The notes under the pieces: generated by a model
The model's database searches: none
The model's input: the letters and a program-made list of their open reading frames with translations, nothing else
What the model was told of the DNA's origin: nothing
Assembly: GCA_963693305.1 (NCBI GenBank)
Contig: OY855906.1
Coordinates: forward strand, 6,640,501-6,704,500
Source of the DNA: Meandrina meandrites
Lineage: Eukaryota > Cnidaria > Anthozoa > Scleractinia > Meandrinidae
Reading direction: 5' to 3'
Length of the DNA stretch: 64,000 nucleotides
Shown here: piece by piece, positions 12,001 to 21,812 of the stretch
Layout of the letters: the number at the start of each line of letters is the position of its first letter
How positions within the stretch are numbered: position 1 is the stretch's first letter
Program-made: the position numbers and the translations under genes

Positions 12001-15000
12001 CTTTGTTATTGTTATTGCGTCTCAACTCGGTTTCTTTTCGTTTCTCAGATATTACAGGTCTGGAATTACTGGGGAATATTCTTATTGTAGCAGATCAGGT
12101 ATTGATTTTTTAAGACGTATACCACATCCACACTAAAGCTTAAAAATGTTTAAAGACTGTTTAAAATTGTTTTCTTCATAGAAGTTGCTAACTGATGTCT
12201 GTCGACTGCACGGTGAAAGCACAAGTTAGCGCTTACCGGAACCCTATGCAAAATTGAGTCTTTCAGTTTTCTGTTTTTCCGTTTTCTTCATAGAAGTTGC
12301 TAACTGATGTTTGTCGACTTCAAATTTACACGGAAGCACAAGTTAGCGCTTACTGGAACCTGTGCAGAATTTTGTCTTTCACTGAATTTTCTGTTGCTGA
12401 TTTTTATTTTGTTAAACCTGGTTTAACTACACATGTTTTGTTTTTGTGAATGGGGTAGTAGATTCAGTGTTTAATTTGAGAGCGTTCCATGTTGTGTTGC
12501 TTCTTTGAGAGAATCTGAGGGCACAAATCCATGATAGTAGGTTGCAGACTAAAGATTAAAGCCCTTAAAGGGGCACTATCACGGCTGAAATATCATATTT
12601 TATAAGAATGGGCTGTAGCTTGCTATAAATTGTACTTAATTGTCTTGCAATAGGAAGAAAAAAAGGCTTACAGTGGTAAATGCAAAGAAATATCAACTAC
12701 GAGGAAACAGTGACTAACAAAATGTTCAAAATTTCACCAGAATGGCAGCTTTGAATTCTGGACATCCTGTCCAAAAATCAATCGCAATCCACTTCCATCC
12801 TTGCAATCCTGTACTTCTTCCTCAAAATAACTGTTCTATCCTGTTTTGTGGGATCTATTTATCAAATTTATTCATGTATTTGGTGGCATTTGGAAATATA
12901 CTGAGGAAATTAGAAAATAGAAATGCCCCTTTAAGATGTTGGACTTAGTCTTACTGAAACGGAAACATTAATGTAAGAACTGTGCAGGATGTACACTCCT
13001 AAGTTTATACAGGTATGATTGTAATTTGTTAAAATTTTCAGTTGTTGATTGGACGTCTGAGAGAGATCTGCGAGGCTGTGATAGCAAATCTTGGTGAGAA
13101 TACTAAGTATCTGCTTGCTTTTTCTTTCTTGTCGCTATTGCTTACCCTAGCTGGCACCTTATTAAGAGTTCTCTCATCTCTGTCGCTTAAGTAAGTACAA
13201 AGATGGCAAAGGTTATGCATGAAAGTTAGAGATATTGTTGTGTAAGGTAGCATTGGTTGAAGTACATGTACTGTATAACACCAACTTTTTGCAAGATAAT
13301 TTGTTACTTTATCCCCGCGAAGTTTGCACACTTTTCATTACTTTAAAACTTAAAAGAGATGTGACAGCAGCTTCAAGATAAGAAGTAAATTGTTTTCAAG
13401 AAATAATACCATTCCAACAGTTAATTTAAGGTGCTATAATTGTATTTATTTTATCTTACAGTCACGTTAAGGAACGTCTCTGAGCTGCTGGAATTTTCGC
13501 TGCTCTACAACGCCAACCAGCTTCGAGATGTCTGTACAGAGTATATTTGCAACAATCTGGGGAGCCTGATGGAAGCCAGGTCTGTAAAACAACCAAACAA
13601 CAAACTAAATCTCTCTGTAGACTTCATTATTACGGCCATGCTTATACAACGAAGTACAGATGCTAGATTGTAAAACAATTTCTAATTTAGCGGGCGTTCG
13701 TTGGAGATGACGGGAAGCGGCGTTACACAAGGACCTGGAACGAAGGTGCAAATTTAGAATGGGATTGGAGGACAGGACAGAGGCAACATATATCAGCACT
13801 TGCCGAAAGAAAAATATACACTTAAAGGGGCAGTATCACGAGAGGTCTTCTAAGTTTTTTGTGTAAACTATGCTAGATTTATAAAGGTGCACTCACTAAT
13901 CAACAAAATAACCTTAAAATACCAAAAAGGCGTTAATCCACTCTCTAAGATGTACACTAGCCACAATCAACGGTGTTTTAGTGATTTCCTTCCGAGCAAC
14001 GCTGTCAAACTTGAAAAGGTCGGCCCGACGTTTTCAAGTTTTCGACCACTTCTTTCCTACCCGTCCGTAGCCACATCAGCTTTAAACAACTTTCATGACC
14101 AATACAGTACGTTTTAGCAAGGTTGGGCAACTATTAGTGGATTTCCAGTTAATACCAACACCTTCATTAGATTTTCAAGTAGCACTAAATCTTGATGAGA
14201 CTGCCCCTTTAAAAACTAGCGAAAAAAAAAGAGGTTATTGCTAAGGTACGCCATAGTAGGCGGCTATGTGGCGTGGCAATTTCGTCAGAGTGCTATGTTC
14301 CGATTGGATAATACCAGAAGAAGATAGTCGAGTATTACATGTAAAGATAGGACCACATCTGATAGCTGTCTTTATTCTGATCCACAGCTCTTTGGACTCC
14401 CTGAGCGACGAAGCGCTAGGAGAGGTTTCGAAAGCTTATCGGAATATGGTGGGTGTTCTCTTTTACCATTGTTATAAGCCTGCGAGCAGGCTCTCCGAGC
14501 GAAAAAAAGAAAACAAGGGAAGGACGCAGTATTCAAATTTCTAAGCGATGCTTCTTCCTCTCTTTCCTTTTGTTTTCGCGCGGAGAGCCTGCTCGCAGGC
14601 TACATTGTTATCGGAATGGCTCACTTGTTACCAAGTGGTGGTGGTGATACATTGAAATGATAATGATAATAACACTGACAATACAATGTTAATGAGAATG
14701 AGAATAAGGATGACAATGACAACGAAAATGAGAATGAGGATGAGAATAAGAATGAGGATGACATCGAAAATGAGAATGAGGATGAGATTGAGAACAAAAA
14801 TGAGAATGAGAAAGAGAATGAGGATGAGAATGAGAATGAGAACGAAAATGAGAATGAGAATGAGAAAGAGGATGAGAATGAGAAGGAAAATGAGAATGAG
14901 AATGAGAACAAAAATGAGAATGAGAATGAGAATTGTATTTCAGGTTCCAGGCATGGCGTGGCGAATGATAACGTTTTCAGACCTGCACACCTCCATCTGT

Positions 15001-18000
15001 CTTGATCTCCCTGAACCCAGTCCTGGAAAACGACGAAGAAGCGCGGGTCGTAAGAAATCATCAAAGAGTGAAAGTGAACAAGATGTTGTAATTGCCGAGA
15101 CTGTGCAAGAGGAAGCTGGAGCTGAAGAAGGTTAGTTAAGTGGTTTTTTTTATATTGTTTGAGGGAGGTTTGACCCATTCAACTATTGCTCCTTATTTCA
15201 CGCGAAATTCTCCGTTTATTTGTTATTTTACTTGTAAAAATACAAAATTTGTCCCCAAGGCTCCTTGCTTTCTAAATTCTTTTTAGCAACTTTCAGAATG
15301 GCGCCGAAAACGATGATTGTCAAGTTATTTTCAAGGCATCTAGCCTGCGTAGCAAGTGTTCCCGTGGTGAAGTGCTACGTGTCGCGTAGAATCTTCGCTC
15401 GCACGCGACGCATAGCCCTTGGCTTCGCTCACACGGGAACGCTTGCTACACAGGCTACATAGGCATCTTGAAGATACATGCACATGTATGTGGAAGGTTA
15501 TCTACATGTAATTTATTGGCGTATTATTGGGCATCCGGATAACACTTTCGTGCAAACAAAGTCTGCAGTAATAAGTAGGCATGACAACCCTTAAAGCACT
15601 GAAAATTTTTTTGAAAAACTAGCGTCCCATACTTAGTTAGAGCAGCAGTACTGGTAGTCACTTCATACTTCATGTAACAGTAAACAGAGTTGAGCGTTGG
15701 CTGGGGCTTGGGAGTGGGGTTAAAAATGGCAGACTTTTAAAAAAGAACTAAACTTACTCAGTTCACAGTGTCCAAGAAGCTGAGGAAGTGTTTGTGCAGC
15801 AAAACAGTGGAGAAAGTGAAACTACGGAAGCAGACAAAAACGGTGAGGCTGATGCATTTTTGGAATCCACAAAAACAGAAGAACAGGCAACACAGGAACA
15901 CCAAGTCATTGCGTCACAGGTCAGTAAAAGGCTGAAAACGGAACGGCCTACCAGATCATTCGAGACTTTTGCCAGGTTTTTTTTAGTTTACAAGTCTTTT
16001 ATCAGCTTTTATCTTGTGATATAGATTTATTTATTTCCTCCAGTATTTTGTCGGCATTTTGCCTAGTTAGGATCCAAAATTGTGTACAGCCTCTTAAAAC
16101 TTTAGGATCGTGTGCGCTGTATTAAAGGGGCAGTCTCACCAAGATTTGGCCTGCTTGAAAATCCAATGAATGTGTTGGTATTAGTTGGAAATCCACTAAT
16201 AGTTGCCTTACCTTACTAAAATGCCCTGTACTGGTCGCAAAAGTTGTTTAAAATTGGTGTGGCTGCGGACGGGTAGAAAAGAAGTGGTCTCTTGAAAATT
16301 TGAAAACGTCGAGCCGACGTTTTCAAGTTTATGCACATATTATAGGGTCACTTTATGCCTTTTTGGCGTTTAAAGGTTATCTTGTTGATCAGTGGGTGCA
16401 CCTTTATAATTCTAGCATAGTTTACGCAAAAACTTTGAAGACTGCTCCTGATACTGCCCCATTAAGCCTTTTTTTTATTATTTATTATAAATTAATTTTG
16501 AAGTTACTCTTTCGGTTACTCCCGTGGCTGTACTCCAGTAACGTTAGTCCAATCATTATTAACATTTAGCTAGTATTTGGAGGTTTTTATCGCGATCGAC
16601 ATCTAAATCGTTACACGGCTTCTTTAAGCTGACATTTTCGTATCGACGAGTTTTAACGCCTCTCATTCTTTGTCTAAGACTGGTGATGCTGGAATGTGGT
16701 ATCGTAAAGAATCACCAGATTCATCCAAGACAAAAAAGAAAGGGAAAAGACACGACAGCAAGAAACCTGCTGGCAAATCTGTGCAGGATTCAGAAGCAAA
16801 GCTCACGCCACAGAAGAATGAAACTACCGCGAAAAAGGTTAGTAGTGTACTATGTAGCGCAAGAGCTCCCAATGATAAAACCAAAGAAGAAAAGTTAGCA
16901 AATGTAATAATAATAACAACAACGACAACAACAATGGAGCAGTTTTCAAATGAGTATCGAAAGACCATAAACCAAAGTTATCACTCTGTCCAATCGCAAA
17001 GGACAAGGACAATCCAGTGAACCAATCAAAACTCGAAGCAAATACATGCGGCCAGTACAAAGCGCGGGAAAACGTGCGCGAGTGAGTCGCGATTGGTATT
17101 GCTTCTACTTCTGATTGGATGAGAAAGTGGCGTGAGTTTTTTTAGCCAATCACTGAGTCTAGTAAGTAGCCGTCAAAGTAGCATAAGACGAGCCTCTGTA
17201 CAACTTATCATGTCGTTTATACATCTCAAATGACCAAATAGACATATCCTGTTGCAGCAATACCTATATCACTGTATTTTTATTTCGTAATGGAACAAAC
17301 CATAGCTTAAAACTGATTTTATCCTGTTGCTTTTTCTTACACCATTGATATTTCAAGTTAACTTCACCTGAGAAACCAGCTTGGAGTAAACCGAGGTACG
17401 TCGAAACTCAGACTCATTGCTATGTATTTAGAGCAAAACCATTTCCTACCTTTGAGGATTTGTTGACTTGCACGGTAAGAAATCGAATGCTCTGCGGTCA
17501 CGGTTGAGCCCGCGGCTTGGAGACGATGTTGCTAAGCGACGTGACGTATTCTGGTGGCGCCATGTTGTCTTGTCAACGTTCGGATTAAGTTTAAAATGTT
17601 AATTCAGATATTAGTACAGAAATTTGTCAAAAAACGTTCATATTCTCGCAGATAGACTACTCTTCGTTGTAACTGATTGACCAGACAACGGTGTGGAGCG
17701 CGTGAGATAATAAATCAATTATTCACATGTTCATTATAAACTTAAACCTTTCTCAATCAACCCGTGTTACTTTATTTTTATAATTCATTTATTTTTCTGT
17801 TGCCTAGCGTCTCCAGTCCTCCCGCTACCAGCCTTAAAGATATCATTGAACAGGAACGGAGTCAGATTTCCTCTGATGTTATCTCCGCAACTGAGGTACG
17901 CACTTCTTTACCTTTATTTGTCGTATGCATGTTCCTGAGAATCTGATATCCCATAATTCTTTGCTGGCCTATAGCAATAAGAACACCTATCAAGTTATTT

Positions 18001-21000
18001 TCAGAATTGCCTAGAAAGAAAGTCAGTGGATTATTAATGATGTGGTCAAATTTTACCCTTGCTGCAATTTGGTGTTTTCCTTTGTTCTTGCTGCAATTTG
18101 GTGTTTTCCGTTGTTCTGGTTTATGGGACTATATGTGATGGCAAATATGAAACAAAGGAAAATACCAGATTGTTCTGGGCTACCATTCACGTTAATTGTT
18201 TTCGTTGTTTGTCAACAAAAGGTAATTTTGTCGCCAAGAGGATCTGACCAGAAGCATTTTCCCGTGCAAAGGTAAAGAGTGTTTTTGCGTTAGAGATTGG
18301 AATTTGATTCAAAGAGAGAGATACGTGGATGTTAACCATGTTGCGCGTGACAAAACAGAACGCATTTCTTGTATTTTCAGCATCGCTACCAGCCCACAAG
18401 GCCGAGCGTTCCGGTGGAATTCAGGCGGCCGTCAATCTCAAAAGCAGCGGAAGAGGTCAAAGTCCAATACACTCGACGAGTCTGGTGACCAGCAAAAAAG
18501 TTCAGAAGGAAATTCCAATGATACAGCAGATACTAGAAAGGAGGAAAGCAGACCGTCAGCTTGGTACGCATGCACACATAAGCGACCGACCGACCGACCG
18601 ACCGAACGAACGAACGACCGACCGAACGAACGAACGAACGAACGAACGAACGAACGAACGAACGAACGGACGGACGGACGGACGGACGGACGGACGGACG
18701 GACGGACGGACGGACGGACGGACGGACGGACGGACGGACGGACGGACGGACGGACGGACGGACGGACGGACGGACGGAGGGAGGGAGGGACGGACGGACG
18801 GACGGACGGACGGACGGACGGACGGACGGACGAGCGAATGATGGCATCTTTCTTCTTTGTTGGCTCGTTAAACGTCTTGAAAATTAATTTACCGAGAATT
18901 ACTCCTAATCAATTTTTGTAATGGAGAAATGTTTACTTGCAGGGGTGGAGTAAACAAGGGGCCGGTCGCAGTTCAATCCTTGAGAGATCTCATGCAAGAA
19001 GAGCAACAGAAGACAAACATCCCCAGCCTTACCCCCACCCCCAGAATTCCTGTTCCACCTGTAAAGTCAGGATCTGCAAGGAAGAAACTCAAGTACGGTG
19101 GACGACTTAAAAACATAGTTTTGCACCACTGATTTCTTAGAACTAACATTGAAATAATTGTGCTGTTGAAATTAAACTGCATGAGTGAAGCTCTATTCAG
19201 AGGGTAATCAGGCGAGTAATTTCGAGATCAGGCAAGCTCGCAGTAAAAAGACATCCTCCTGTTACCAATTAATCTTATCAACAACACATTTTGAGGTTGG
19301 GGAGTCTGTGTAAACCTTTTTTAAAAGCAGTAGCACAACTGGTATCATAGGTGTCCACCTACTTTCATTCAGTTAATTAAAATGGGTTTTCGTTGGGCAC
19401 ATTTAACTTGACACCACGTGGATATGTTTCAGTTGGACAAAATGGCGTGCAGTTACTTTGTTATTAGTACGACAAGGTAAATGAATAGTTTGAGCTCTGG
19501 ACCGAAAACGTACAATTGCAGTCGTTTATTGCAAAGGATTTCTTTCAATTTTTTTAAGCATCCGGAAACGTATATCTGTGTAAATATATCTACACATGGC
19601 TGATATTTTTTACCTTAAATTTTGTTGTAGCTGGCGCCCTCAGCCAGGATTTTACGCAAATAATTCAGATCCTGATGCACAGGAAGCTGTTGACACAGAC
19701 TCTGAGCGCGAGTCAAATGTTCCCTCGTCTTCTCCTAAAAGGTAACTTAGAACTTAAGATAAATTCCCTGCACTTTTGACTTGTGTCCAACTACGCTGGA
19801 ACCTCCCAAAAGCGGATACCATTGGGACCAGAAAAAAGTGTCCTCTTAAAGGCAGGTGTCTGCTTATGGGAGGTTAAAATTGCGGTGCTTGTTTGTGGCT
19901 GGCGCCACGTATAAGTTGCCGCCTTCAGGGCCGTAGGCAGGATTTTGCTTGGGTGGGTGCGAGCACCGGAAGCATGAGCGTCTAGCGGGGATCCGGCGGT
20001 ATATTTTCCCGGGAAATTTTGAAAAATCAAGTTGTTGAAGTTCACTTTTCCTGCGTTCTGAGAGTCATTTTAACCCTATCTCTCAGATTAAGCGGACCTT
20101 TGCGGCGCGTGAGGGGTTCGGACGCACTCATCGCAACCCCCCTGCGCTCGTGTGAGATGTCCGTTAGTAGAGGCTCGACTGTGATAACCACGTTTGCTCC
20201 GGCTCACTTGAAATCCTAGGCCCTACACGTTGAATCCCTCGGTTTTTCAGTATTTCTTCCAGGAAGCTAATTTTCAAATAGTCTTGGCTTTCCATCGTAT
20301 TTTAGTGACTTGTTATGGGAATCATATTTGTAATCCCGGGGCGCGTTTGCACCAAAAAACATCAATTTATGATGATTTGAAACAAGGGAAAAATATAAAA
20401 AGTTGTCATTTTACTACTAAATCAGCTTATGGACGAGTTTTCGTTACATTGGTGTCAAGTGGTAATTTTGATAGCATTCATTTTGTTACTCAAAATATTA
20501 TCATATGCTTGTTTGTTTCTTTGTTTCTTTGTTTGACGTTTATTATTTTTGTTCCGCAGTGCCTGGCAGTCAAATCCTATCGCATGTTCGCCACCATCTT
20601 CGTCAGTCGCTTTCTCTACAATCCTTGAATCTCAGGAGCAGGAAAACACAAATCTTAATAAGTATGCAAATGTGTCTGATTATTTTTTTTTGCGTGGTGT
20701 CAAAGATTAGAGTGTTCGTCGTTTACTTAACTGTTACAGAATCAGTGCATTGTGAAGTACACAGTGAAGAGATTAAAGAATATCCATCAAGTGGGACGGA
20801 GATTTTGTTTGATGAACTACCAGATTCTCAAGACCAACATGAAAATAGATATGTGGAAATCTGTATGGAGAATTCAGTTAAATTATCATTTTCTCTTTTC
20901 CTCCGTGCTTAGGTTCAGCAGGAAGCCATTCCACCTGACGCAGGTATATGCTGTTACGTTAATTTTCAGTTCCACACAGCGGGTTTCTAGTGAATGGTTA

Positions 21001-21620
21001 ATTACTATGCTCGCTGTCAGCGTGATAACCAATCAGAAGTTGAAGCAAACTTGTAGCCGGTGATAGCGCGGGAAAAGACACGTGATGCAAAATCTCGAAA
21101 GCAATCACTTCTCTCGCTAACAGCGCGACAAACCGAGGAGTCGAAGCATATTTGTGACCAGTGGCGAGCGCGGGAAAGTCGCATAAGGAAAATTACAATT
21201 TATTTCCTGTAGTACCTGATTGATCGAACGGAAAACTGTCCTTACTCCGACTGCTTGTAAACATGAACAATCGGAATCTGAAGTATCCGTTATCAGAATT
21301 CTAAAAATCCGTGTGAAACCACTGCAACGCTGTAGTAATTAAATTTCGCGCGGTTTGTTTGTGTTTTGAGAAAATCACCGACCTGCTCCTATCTGTTTCT
21401 TTTTTTCTATTATCTTGAAATGAAAATATCTTTTCCTTCAAATTCATTCCTTAATTTGTCGTTGTTGTTTCAGCTTGAAGAAAGAGCCATGGAAGAGCTA
21501 CTTCAATACTACGGCGGGAAAAACAACGCCTGTGAGTTTGTCACCGTAGAGAGAATCCCAGCAACAACAGCGAAACCTGTGTGGAAAAAAGAAAGGTCAC
21601 CATCACTCACAAGCAATTAA
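641..21620 (+). CDS. IBTK: IBTK-like protein (ankyrin, RCC1, two BTB domains)
   Basis: The human homologue, inhibitor of Bruton tyrosine kinase, binds the kinase PH domain and also serves as a BTB adaptor for CUL3 ubiquitin ligase. I assembled 35 coding exons with GT-AG borders. Every phase matches, giving 1431 residues plus stop (human about 1350), or 1488 if the SH3-like exon at 2411-2581 is used. Order: ankyrin repeats (about residues 35-130), RCC1 repeats (about 140-330), first BTB (about 590-680), second BTB (about 797-964), a long charged Ser/Lys-rich region, then the conserved end. Strong anchors are CKFHSVFLS and TCGHGRGGRLGHG in RCC1, SQKQRK in the tail, and the last exon, with MEELLQYYGG and CEFVTVER. 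The start at 641 opens the first ankyrin exon. Many exons are under 60 nt. Exons are listed in the block entries below. The family is certain; a few tail junctions are less so. Confidence 0.93.
1194..1625. mobile_element. TA-flanked MITE, IBTK intron 1
   Basis: The ends are inverted copies: TAGTAGAACCCCTATTAAG at the left, and the complement of CTTAATAGGAGTTCAACTGTA at the right. Both ends finish in TA, as expected for a Tc1/mariner-type insertion. Several internal blocks repeat a 'ggccacttaatagggg' motif in both orientations. No transposase is encoded, so it is non-autonomous. Confidence 0.75.
2411..2581 (+). CDS. Candidate cassette exon of IBTK encoding an SH3-like domain
   Basis: Preceded by TTTCTACCAG and followed by GTTTGT, this 171-nt exon enters and leaves in phase 1, exactly as needed to sit between exon 2 (ends phase 1) and exon 3 (needs two bases). 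It can therefore be included or skipped without disturbing the frame. The 57 residues fit the SH3 pattern: an acidic EDELQLEVGD in the RT-loop region, YWTGIL for the conserved aromatic W and following strand, GRRGHFP, and a final VKLL. SH3 domains bind proline-rich peptides. Human IBTK has no SH3 domain that I know of. It could also be a relic exon from another gene trapped in the intron. Confidence 0.68.
2770..2990. repeat. Probable interspersed repeat fragment
   Basis: The intron stretch with 'cccgtctcctgcaacttc', 'ggaggttaaagaacccacac' and 'gggttggtgcttcacatagg' looks like repeat sequence rather than exon, but I found no second copy in this window. Boundaries are estimates. Confidence 0.25.
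4756..5943. mobile_element. Inverted-repeat element with an internal long hairpin, IBTK intron
   Basis: The left end TTAAAGTGCTACTATGATCA is repeated as its complement at 5919-5942, marking an element of about 1.19 kb. Inside, 4793-4988 and 4995-5204 are near-complementary arms of about 200 bases around a six-base loop, with a small insertion in the right arm. The remaining sequence to 5943 is AT-rich and non-coding. No transposase is present. Confidence 0.75.
5963..6029. repeat. Compound microsatellite (TAA)n(GAA)n
   Basis: A run of TAA triplets passes directly into a run of GAA triplets in an IBTK intron. It is followed by 'ggagcatttttcacctgagt', the end of the repeat family also seen near 16930 and 51069. 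Confidence 0.9.
8177..9044 (+). other. IBTK: IBTK exons 11-13: linker between RCC1 and first BTB
   Basis: Exons 8177-8246, 8504-8545 and 8687-9044. The first contains ECFWCHN, the counterpart of the VFCW-containing stretch of human IBTK. The third is long, starts DDGEAFVCQ and has a Ser/Thr/Pro-rich centre, then GFAVLQ, which corresponds to NFAILQ in human. Confidence 0.85.
9127..9232. repeat. Short tandem repeat, IBTK intron
   Basis: A degenerate unit around 'cttgccatgctgtgccacac' is repeated about three times, after a CCACC-rich lead-in. It lies between the exons ending at 9044 and starting at 9333 and is strongly pyrimidine/CA-biased. Confidence 0.7.
9333..10069 (+). other. IBTK: IBTK exons 14-15: first BTB domain
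   Basis: Exons 9333-9438 and 9549-10069. The domain begins at DIHDIEFIIKGQTIPAHGCV, the classic BTB opening strand-helix with the PAHxxVVAS motif, and continues to HDSLEYSKVVHWLKQLYGG. The second exon also carries a long acidic/basic insert (LTKRDLDDFSAPTDDDVLL) before the second BTB domain. The exon ends in phase 2. Confidence 0.9.
10144..10487. mobile_element. MITE of the AAAGGGGCAGT family, copy 1
   Basis: The left end reads TTAAAGGGGGAGTCTCACC and the right end GATACTGCACCTTTAAG. The interior shares 'aaaagttgtttaaaa' and 'gtagctatggacggatagg'-type blocks with the copies at 13822 and 16122. Non-coding; inside an IBTK intron. Confidence 0.75.
12171..12395. repeat. Two-copy tandem duplication of about 110 bp
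   Basis: The block starting 'tcttcatagaagttgctaac' at about 12172 recurs at about 12285. The second copy has an insertion ('tcaaattta') and point changes. It lies in an IBTK intron and is non-coding. Confidence 0.85.
12565..12935. mobile_element. MITE related to the AAAGGGGCAGT family
   Basis: It is bounded by TTAAAGGGGCACTATCACGG and ATGCCCCTTTAAG, inverted with respect to each other. The interior differs from copies 1-3, so it is a separate subfamily or an internally rearranged copy. Confidence 0.65.
13822..14213. mobile_element. MITE of the AAAGGGGCAGT family, copy 2 (opposite orientation)
   Basis: It begins TTAAAGGGGCAGTATCACGA and ends GATGAGACTGCCCCTTTAA. The interior is the reverse complement of the copies at 10144 and 16122, including the block around 'gtcggcccgacgttttc' and the 'atgctagatttataaaggtg' block. 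Confidence 0.8.
14474..14603. mobile_element. Snap-back element A (AAGCCTGCG...CGCAGGCTA)
   Basis: The arms GCCTGCGAGCAGGCTCTCCG and CGGAGAGCCTGCTCGCAGGC are exact reverse complements around a loop of about 85 bases. A 9-bp direct repeat, CATTGTTAT, abuts both sides, consistent with a target-site duplication. No coding sequence. Confidence 0.75.
14684..14932. repeat. (GAGAAT)n hexanucleotide repeat
   Basis: About 250 bases of imperfect GAATGA/GAGAAT units, purine-rich on the plus strand. The array ends only about 10 bases before the acceptor of the exon at 14944, so that intron has almost no ordinary pyrimidine tract. Open frames on both strands here are products of the repeat. Confidence 0.92.
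15351..15457. mobile_element. Snap-back element B
   Basis: The outer arms TAGCCTGCGTAGCAAGTGTT and GCTTGCTACACAGGCTA fold back on each other. Inner sequence such as GTGTCGCG/CGCGACGC adds further pairing. An imperfect direct repeat (AGGCATCT) occurs on both sides. It lies in an IBTK intron. Confidence 0.65.
16122..16467. mobile_element. MITE of the AAAGGGGCAGT family, copy 3
   Basis: It begins TTAAAGGGGCAGTCTCACC and ends GATACTGCCCCATTAAG. It shares 'actggtcgcaaaagttgttt' and 'ttataattctagcatagttt' with copy 1, and the reverse complement of these with copy 2. Same orientation as copy 1. Confidence 0.82.
16930..17190. repeat. Interspersed repeat (GGAGCAGTTTTCAAATGAG family)
   Basis: The segment from 'ggagcagttttcaaatgag' through 'ccaatcactgagtctagtaa' matches in order the element at 51069-51330 ('caatccagt.aaccaatca', 'actcgaagcaa', 'ttgcttct', 'ccaatcact'). 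Its right inverted end is not clear here, so boundaries are approximate. Confidence 0.6.
18583..18835. repeat. (GACC/AACG/GACG)n tetranucleotide microsatellite, IBTK intron
   Basis: About 250 bases of four-base units shift from GACC/GAAC to an almost pure GACG block with one GAGG island near 18777. It starts about 20 bases after the donor of the exon ending at 18563. Because the unit length is 4, the protein period is four residues (TDGR) and no frame of the array contains a stop. Confidence 0.95.
20985..21190. repeat. Diverged repeat related to the 16930 family
   Basis: Two successive blocks of the form '...agaagttgaagcaaa.ttgt..ccggtg..agcgcggga...' resemble the internal part of the element at 16930-17190. 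They lie in the last IBTK intron. Boundaries are approximate. Confidence 0.35.
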
Positions 21621-21806
21621 AGCTTCATATTAACATCAAAAACACAACTGAATACGGAGCAGACAAGTTACACTGTACCGTATACCATATGCGGACAGTG
21701 AACGGTTTATTCATCATATCGAATCATAAAATTATTTTATTGAAAGTACCCTCAAAGGGTGCTTACACAAAGTATGTTGAAAATATTAAATATTAAACCT
21801 TGAAGT

Positions 21807-21812
21807 AATAAA
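21807..21812 (+). terminator. Polyadenylation signal of IBTK
   Basis: AATAAA, the first canonical hexamer after the stop codon at 21620. Confidence 0.6.

Larger units (their letters stand above)
10738..14448 (+). other. IBTK: IBTK exons 16-23: second BTB domain and BACK-like helices
   Basis: Exons 10738-10806, 11017-11099, 11194-11231, 11709-11808, 12049-12098, 13042-13093, 13462-13579 and 14388-14448. Diagnostic stretches: ELCDVVIVSEDGSELKCHKC, EYFRSMLASGWLE, LPFPTDILEVILDFLYSG, LGNILIVADQLLIGRLREIC, then LLEFSLLYNANQLRDVC and LGSLMEARS. All align with the human second BTB region. Five of the eight exons are 38-83 nt long. Confidence 0.92.
14944..21620 (+). other. IBTK: IBTK exons 24-35: charged C-terminal region and conserved end
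   Basis: Exons: 14944-15130, 15762-15919, 16679-16837, 17358-17395, 17808-17895, 18222-18271, 18381-18563, 18943-19092, 19631-19741, 20560-20661, 20913-20943 and 21474-21620. Homology to human IBTK is patchy but ordered: SLKDIIEQE, SQKQRK, a tryptophan followed by SLRDLMQEE, then SVAFSTILESQ, FSRKPFHLTQLEERA and the final block. The small exons 17358 and 18222 were found by phase: they are the only GT-AG segments I saw that restore the frame between neighbours. An alternative donor at 15976 would extend exon 25 but does not fit the next phase. Confidence 0.8.

Noticed and set aside
15920..15975. Extension of IBTK exon 25 to a donor at 15976
   Set aside because: It leaves phase 2, which does not join the next exon in its IBTK-like frame, and the donor GTTTTT is poor compared with GTCAGT at 15920.
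18533..18847. Long minus-strand open frame of VRPS repeats and similar frames at 14621-15178 and 30567-30785
   Set aside because: All are translations of tetra- or hexanucleotide arrays, which lack stops for trivial reasons.
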